This document shows, one piece after another, positions 4,555 through 7,404 of a stretch of 7,404 nt of DNA. The first letter of the stretch is position 1; every line of letters begins with the position of its first letter. The notes under the pieces were generated by a model. The model was not told the origin of the DNA. It worked only from the letters and a program-made list of their open reading frames with translations, and did no database searches. Origin of the DNA: AWTP1-13 sp044868325 (GTDB lineage Bacteria > Pseudomonadota > Alphaproteobacteria > Rhizobiales > Hyphomicrobiaceae). Where the stretch lies: NCBI GenBank assembly GCA_044868325.1, contig JBIOWI010000368.1, positions 1-7,404 of the forward strand. The letters are read 5' to 3'. The translations under genes and the position numbers were made by a program.

Positions 4555-5798
4555 TTCGCGGCGAGGGGTCCGATCCCGTTGGCGAAACCGTGCGGGCCGA
4601 AGGCGGCCAGGATCGCGAGGCCGATGAGCGTGGCGAGCGCGACGGCCGCGAACGCCGCCTCGTAGCCGCCGCTCGCCTCGTAGATGAGCCCCACCACGGC
4701 GGCGCCTCCGGCGATGCCCCAGACCGAGGTCAGCTGGCTCAGCGCATAGATGCGGCCGTAGTCGCGCGTGCCGAACCGCTCCACCAGCAACAGCGGGTGC
4801 AGCATCAGGATGTTGCCCATGGTGAGCCCGAACACGACGACGCCGGCCAGGACGGTCCAGCGGCCATAGGCGAGAGCGAGGCCGGCGAGCCCCAGCGCCT
4901 GCATGGCGGTCATGGCGAGCGCAAAGGCGCGCGTCGGCACTTTCAGGAGCACCGCGCCGCCGATCAGTCGGCCGATGGTGCTGCTTGCCGCCAGCACGGC
5001 CACCGCCAGCGCCGCGGTCTCGGCGTCGGTGCGGGTGCTGGCGAGGCGGTAGAGATGGGCGATGCCCGCCACCTGCGCGCCGAGCACGAACAGGTAAGCG
5101 ACGGAGACGGCGTAGAAATAGCTGTGGCGCAGCGTGTCGATCAGCGACGTAGACGGAACGGCAGGTGCCGCCGACGCCTCGGCGCGGCTCAGGCCGTCGG
5201 GGGCAAGGCCCATGGAATGCGGGCTGGGCCGCACCACCAAGAGCGCGAGCGGGACGATGCCCACGAACAGGCCGAGCGCCATCCAGGGCGCGATGGCGCC
5301 GAGGCCGTAGCGCTCGACGGCAAGGGCCACGAACGGCGTCACCGCGATGCCGCCGAGCGACAGGCCGGTGGAGCCGATGGAGAAGGCGAGCGCGCGGCGC
5401 ACATTGAACCAGCGCGCGATCACGGTGGTCATCGGCACCAGCCCGCACATGCCGTGGGCGAAGCCGAACACCACATGGAAGGCGAACAGCTGCCAAGTAG
5501 CGTCGAGCACGCCCGCCGAGGCGAGCGCCAGCGCGGCAGCGGTGGCGCCGCCGCCGATGACGAGGCGCACGTCCACGCGGTCCACCAGCCAGCCCGACAG
5601 CACACCGGCGAAGCCGGCGGCGATGAAGAAGGACGCCGTGGCGCTGCTGGCGAGCGCGACCGGGAAGTTGCGCTCCGCCACGAACGCGGCGAGCAGGACC
5701 GAGAGGTTGTAGAAGATGAACCCGGAGAACGCGGTGCTCATGACCAGCACGGCCGCGACCACGTACCAGCCGTAGAACACGCGGCGCAGCAACGGCAT
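4491..5798 (-). CDS. MFS transporter with a repeat-derived C-terminal tail
   Basis: A 435-aa inner-membrane permease with about 12 spans. The start 'FYGWYVVAAVLVM' (8-20) is typical of monocarboxylate/oxalate-formate-like MFS members; motif A appears as GWLVDRVDVR (69-78), and a central cytoplasmic loop lies near 190-220 (PSPHSMGLAPDG...). Substrate unknown. ATG at 5798 has GGAG upstream with an 8-base spacer. The oddity is the end: after the last span (LATLIGLAILAAFGPHGFA) residues about 407-422 repeat ANGIGPLA twice and the tail ends SRRGV. This part is encoded by a GGGGTCAGACCCC element and a 24-base tandem duplication of its arm; the TGA stop is inside the element. The original gene probably ended near codon 405. 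It is convergent with the MFS gene on the left and shares little visible similarity with it beyond the fold, so they are not a recent duplication. Confidence 0.9.
   Translation of the reverse strand: MPLLRRVFYGWYVVAAVLVMSTAFSGFIFYNLSVLLAAFVAERNFPVALASSATASFFIAAGFAGVLSGWLVDRVDVRLVIGGGATAAALALASAGVLDATWQLFAFHVVFGFAHGMCGLVPMTTVIARWFNVRRALAFSIGSTGLSLGGIAVTPFVALAVERYGLGAIAPWMALGLFVGIVPLALLVVRPSPHSMGLAPDGLSRAEASAAPAVPSTSLIDTLRHSYFYAVSVAYLFVLGAQVAGIAHLYRLASTRTDAETAALAVAVLAASSTIGRLIGGAVLLKVPTRAFALAMTAMQALGLAGLALAYGRWTVLAGVVVFGLTMGNILMLHPLLLVERFGTRDYGRIYALSQLTSVWGIAGGAAVVGLIYEASGGYEAAFAAVALATLIGLAILAAFGPHGFANGIGPLAANGIGPLASSPANIEPPSRRGV
4536..4580. repeat. 24-base tandem duplication in coding sequence
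   Basis: The 21 bases at 4536-4556 (GGCGAGGGGTCCGATCCCGT plus T) recur exactly at 4560-4580, a 24-base period. Because 24 is a multiple of three, the frame of the leftward MFS gene is kept and the peptide ANGIGPLA is repeated. The unit is an arm of the GGGGTCAGACCCC element with two base changes that abolish its perfect symmetry. Confidence 0.85.
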
Positions 5799-6062
5799 CT
5801 GGCAGGCTCCGGGGTCTACGGGAAAGGCGCTGTGGGCCGGCGAACCCTAGTTGCATCGCCCGGGCGAGGCAAACCCGCCCCACGCAAGGCCGTACTGCGG
5901 GGAGCGCCGGGCGGCGTATTGGGGGCGGACCCTGGGTCTGACCCGTTGCCGGACGGCGCTGACGGCTCGATTTTGGGCCGGCAAGGGCCTATATTTGGAA
6001 GGACGGGAACGCGGCAGCCGGCATCGGCCAGCAGCTGCTACAACACAGCTCGGGACAATTGC
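5799..6062. other. Divergent promoter region between MFS and SufA-like genes
   Basis: No gene. It must carry promoters for the leftward MFS gene and the rightward SufA-like gene. An AT-rich patch with TATATT (5990-5995) could be a -10 box for the latter, but no good -35 lies 16-18 bases upstream. A weak ribosome site CGGGA (6051-6055) lies 7 bases before the ATG. A degenerate GGGTCTGACCC repeat is at 5922-5944. I see no iron- or cluster-responsive operator that I can name with confidence. Confidence 0.5.
5922..5944. repeat. GGGGTCAGACCC palindromic repeat, degenerate short form (copy 3)
   Basis: GGGTCTGACCC (5934-5944) preceded by GGGGCGGACCC (5922-5932), inverted with one mismatch and one G-T wobble, one base apart. 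It lies 118 bases upstream of the SufA-like gene and 123 bases upstream of the MFS gene, so this copy is in a divergent promoter region rather than at a gene end. Confidence 0.6.
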
Positions 6063-6470
6063 ATGAGCACCTCAAAGCCCAGGCCACCCCGGCCCCCCAG
6101 GCCTCAAGTGATGAAGCTCACCGAGAGCGCGGCGGAGCGCATCAAGGCGCTGATGGCGGAGACGGGCGCCGACACGGTGGGCCTGCGCCTCGGCGTCAAG
6201 AAGGGCGGCTGCGCCGGCATGGAGTACACCATGACGTGGGCCGCCAGGCAGGACCCGCTGGACGAGGTGGTGGAGCAGCACGGCGCCAGGGTGCTGATCG
6301 ACCCCATGGCGGTCATGTACCTGCTGGGCACCGAGATGGATTACCGCACCGACAAGCTCTCGGCCCAGTTCGTGTTCTCCAACCCCAACCAGACCGGTGC
6401 CTGCGGCTGCGGCGAATCGGTGAACCTTGCGCCGGCGGCGGAGGAGAAGCTGGAAGGCTTGCGGGCGTAG
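6063..6470 (+). CDS. sufA: HesB/IscA-family iron-sulfur assembly protein, SufA-like
   Basis: A 135-aa cytosolic A-type carrier expected to receive Fe-S clusters from the scaffold and pass them to apo-proteins. All three cluster-ligand cysteines are present: Cys50 (KKGGCAGMEYTM), Cys114 and Cys116 (GACGCGESV). The spacing C-x63-C-x-C is exactly that of IscA/SufA. Other family blocks: 'LTESAAERIKALM' (19-31), 'VLIDPMAVMYLLGTEMDY' (77-94) and 'LSAQFVFSNPNQ' (99-110). An extra 15 residues at the start are Pro/Arg-rich (PRPPRPPRP); similar leaders are, from memory, seen in alphaproteobacterial SufA. ATG at 6063 is chosen for the nearby CGGGA; an ATG at 6111 would remove this leader. In alphaproteobacteria sufA usually closes the suf operon, but here it stands alone between an MFS gene and a hydrolase gene, so the symbol rests on sequence only; erpA- or iscA-like roles are possible. 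Confidence 0.9.
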   Translation: MSTSKPRPPRPPRPQVMKLTESAAERIKALMAETGADTVGLRLGVKKGGCAGMEYTMTWAARQDPLDEVVEQHGARVLIDPMAVMYLLGTEMDYRTDKLSAQFVFSNPNQTGACGCGESVNLAPAAEEKLEGLRA

Positions 6471-6526
6471 CCCGCAGGGTGGGTCGAGGCGAAGCCGCAG
6501 ACCCAGGTACGCCGGTGATACCGGCG
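6458..6526. repeat. Cluster of three hairpins, REP-like
   Basis: Three adjacent stems. 6458-6478: nine pairs (one wobble) around a GTA loop that includes part of the TAG stop of the SufA-like gene. 6480-6505: TGGGTC pairs with GACCCA, enclosing GGC-GAA-GCC. 6510-6526: CGCCGGT and ACCGGCG around GAT. The string 'GGGTGGGTCGAGGCGAAGCC' resembles, from memory, dispersed palindromic repeats common in proteobacteria. No T-run follows, but the set could act as a shared 3' structure between two convergent genes. Confidence 0.6.
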
Positions 6527-6586
6527 AGGAGCAGGTGGTTCAAGTTCCACTGACTCGCGTCCGTCTACGCCATGGCGCTGACACCG

Positions 6587-7228
6587 CTACACCAGGAACG
6601 GGTTGGTGAGGCGCTCCTGGCCGATGGTGCCGGTGGGGCCGTGGCCGCAGATGAAGGCGAAGTCGTCGCCCAGGGGCAGGAGCTTCGTCTTGATCGATTG
6701 GATCAGGGTGGCGTGGCTGGCCTGCGGCAGGCCCTCGGTGCGGCCGATGGAGCCGCGGAACAACACGTCGCCCACCAGCGCGAACCGCTGCGCGGCATTG
6801 ACGTAGGCCACGGAGCCCGGCGAGTGCCCGGGACAATGCAGGACGGCGAAGGTGGTGTCTGCGACCGTGACGGTGTCGCCGTCGGCGAGCCAGCGGTCCG
6901 GCGTCACGGGGCGGCCGCCAACCATCCCGAATGTGGGGGCAACTTCGGCAATGCTGTCGAGGATGAACTTGTCGGCCAGGTGCGGCCCCTCGATGGGAAC
7001 GCCGCCCAGCTTCTCCTTCAGCTCCGCCGCGCCCGCGGCATGATCCACATGCCCGTGGGTGAGCAGGATCTTCTCGACCGTCATGCCGGTCTTGGCGACG
7101 GCCGCCTCGATGCGGTCGAGGTCGCCGCCTGGGTCCACCACCGCGCCGCGCTTGGTCGCCTCGGCCCAGATCAGGGTGCAGTTCTGCTGGAACGGCGTGA
7201 CGGCAACGATGCCGGCTTGCAGGGGCAT
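6587..7228 (-). CDS. MBL-fold metallo-hydrolase, glyoxalase II-like (YcbL type)
   Basis: A 213-aa cytosolic metallo-beta-lactamase-fold hydrolase, single domain. All metal ligands are visible: His58, His60, Asp62 and His63 in THGHVDHAAG, His135 in CPGHSPGSV, Asp154 in VGDVLF and His196 in CGHGP. The start 'VTPFQQNCTLIW' and 'VVDPGGDLDRI' match the YcbL group, whose E. coli member has about 215 residues. This group has the glyoxalase II core but lacks the carboxy-terminal glutathione-binding domain, so thioester hydrolysis is likely while the substrate is uncertain. ATG at 7228 is chosen because it fits the family's amino terminus; an ATG at 7279 would add 17 residues without a ribosome site. 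A weak GAGAAAG lies about 13 bases before 7228. The gene converges on the SufA-like gene with 116 bases between. Confidence 0.88.
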   Translation of the reverse strand: MPLQAGIVAVTPFQQNCTLIWAEATKRGAVVDPGGDLDRIEAAVAKTGMTVEKILLTHGHVDHAAGAAELKEKLGGVPIEGPHLADKFILDSIAEVAPTFGMVGGRPVTPDRWLADGDTVTVADTTFAVLHCPGHSPGSVAYVNAAQRFALVGDVLFRGSIGRTEGLPQASHATLIQSIKTKLLPLGDDFAFICGHGPTGTIGQERLTNPFLV

Positions 7229-7304
7229 GTGCGGTGGGGCTTTCTCGATTTGGCGACCTCGCGCTGTCCTAGCCGACATGCGCGCGCCGGTCTACGCGGA
7301 GGTT

Positions 7305-7325
7305 CGGCAGTCGGCAGTCGGCAGT
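7305..7325. repeat. Three tandem copies of a 7-base unit
   Basis: CGGCAGT is repeated three times without change (7305-7311, 7312-7318, 7319-7325), followed by a partial CGG. It is non-coding, lies upstream of the leftward hydrolase gene and next to the long palindromic element. A slippage-prone microsatellite; copy number may vary between strains. Confidence 0.8.
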
Positions 7326-7333
7326 CGGGAGAA

Positions 7334-7401
7334 CGGGGTCAGACCCCTTGCGCACATGGCGGAGATTCTGCTGCAGTGCCGAGGCAAGGGGTCTGACCCC
7401 G
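7334..7401. repeat. GGGGTCAGACCCC element, long form, perfect arms
   Basis: An 18-bp left arm (7334-7351) and right arm (7384-7401) are perfect inverted repeats around a 32-base loop, for a 68-bp unit. Each arm itself contains the 13-base palindrome GGGGTCAGACCCC, so the unit can fold as one long hairpin or two small ones. It lies 106 bases upstream of the hydrolase start, at the right edge of the window. It has no coding capacity and is consistent with a non-autonomous REP/MITE-type repeat moved by an enzyme encoded elsewhere. Confidence 0.85.
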
Positions 7402-7404
7402 GTC

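Noticed and set aside
3538..5883. A 781-codon leftward open frame
   Set aside because: It is an alternate frame over both MFS genes with Arg/His/Gly-rich low-complexity translation and no domain. The two MFS frames show clear membrane-protein sequence.
5990..5995. TATATT as a -10 box with TTGGGC (5973-5978) as -35
   Set aside because: The spacer is only 11 bases, too short for a sigma-70 promoter.
3018..6470. A very long rightward open frame of about 1150 codons
   Set aside because: Only its last 135 codons (the SufA-like protein from 6063) are real. The rest is Arg/Ala/Gly/His-rich sequence out of frame with the MFS gene at 3214 and antisense to the one at 4491; it is the usual stop-poor shadow in GC-rich DNA.
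160..7401. The recurrent GGGGTCAGACCCC motif as a CRISPR array
   Set aside because: The copies are hundreds to thousands of bases apart, palindromic and in different forms, with no regular spacers and no cas genes.

Overview
This is a GC-rich bacterial window. The best taxonomic clue is the IscA/SufA-type protein at 6063-6470: its Pro/Arg-rich lead-in, its 'GLRLGVKKGGCAGMEYTM' block and its 'GTEMDYRTDKLSAQFVFSNPNQTGACGCGE' block are, from memory, closest to alphaproteobacterial SufA, probably Hyphomicrobiales. That placement is inferred, not searched.

Layout, left to right. 1-217 holds a strong rho-independent terminator reading rightwards, which implies a + strand gene ending at or beyond the left edge, followed by a short palindromic repeat. 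218-1213 (-) is an unrecognised 331-aa protein starting at GTG. 1592-1873 (-) is a small GYF_2-domain protein. 2303-2770 (-) is an exported lysozyme-like/SLT transglycosylase. 3214-4467 (+) and 4491-5798 (-) are two convergent MFS transporters 23 bases apart. 6063-6470 (+) is the SufA-like Fe-S carrier. 6587-7228 (-) is a YcbL-like metallo-beta-lactamase-fold hydrolase. The left half (about 1-3200) is loosely packed, with three gaps above 300 bases; the right half is denser.

The genes do not form one pathway. No operon is evident, and most neighbours are convergent or divergent. I see no transposase, integrase, RNA gene or CRISPR array.

The most striking feature is a load of short palindromic repeats sitting at gene ends and starts. 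One family is built on GGGGTCAGACCCC. It occurs as about 70-bp 'long' units (4486-4554, 7334-7401) with 18-19-bp arms and related loops, and as short units of about 23-37 bp (160-196, 2271-2297, 5922-5944). One long unit lies within the 3' end of the second MFS gene, supplies its stop codon, and has a duplicated arm that encodes an 8-residue repeat. Two further hairpin-type elements lie at 2156-2261 and 6458-6526. These look like REP/MITE-type non-autonomous repeats. I see no convincing new enzymatic system here; the repeat family and its capture into a protein C-terminus are the best leads.
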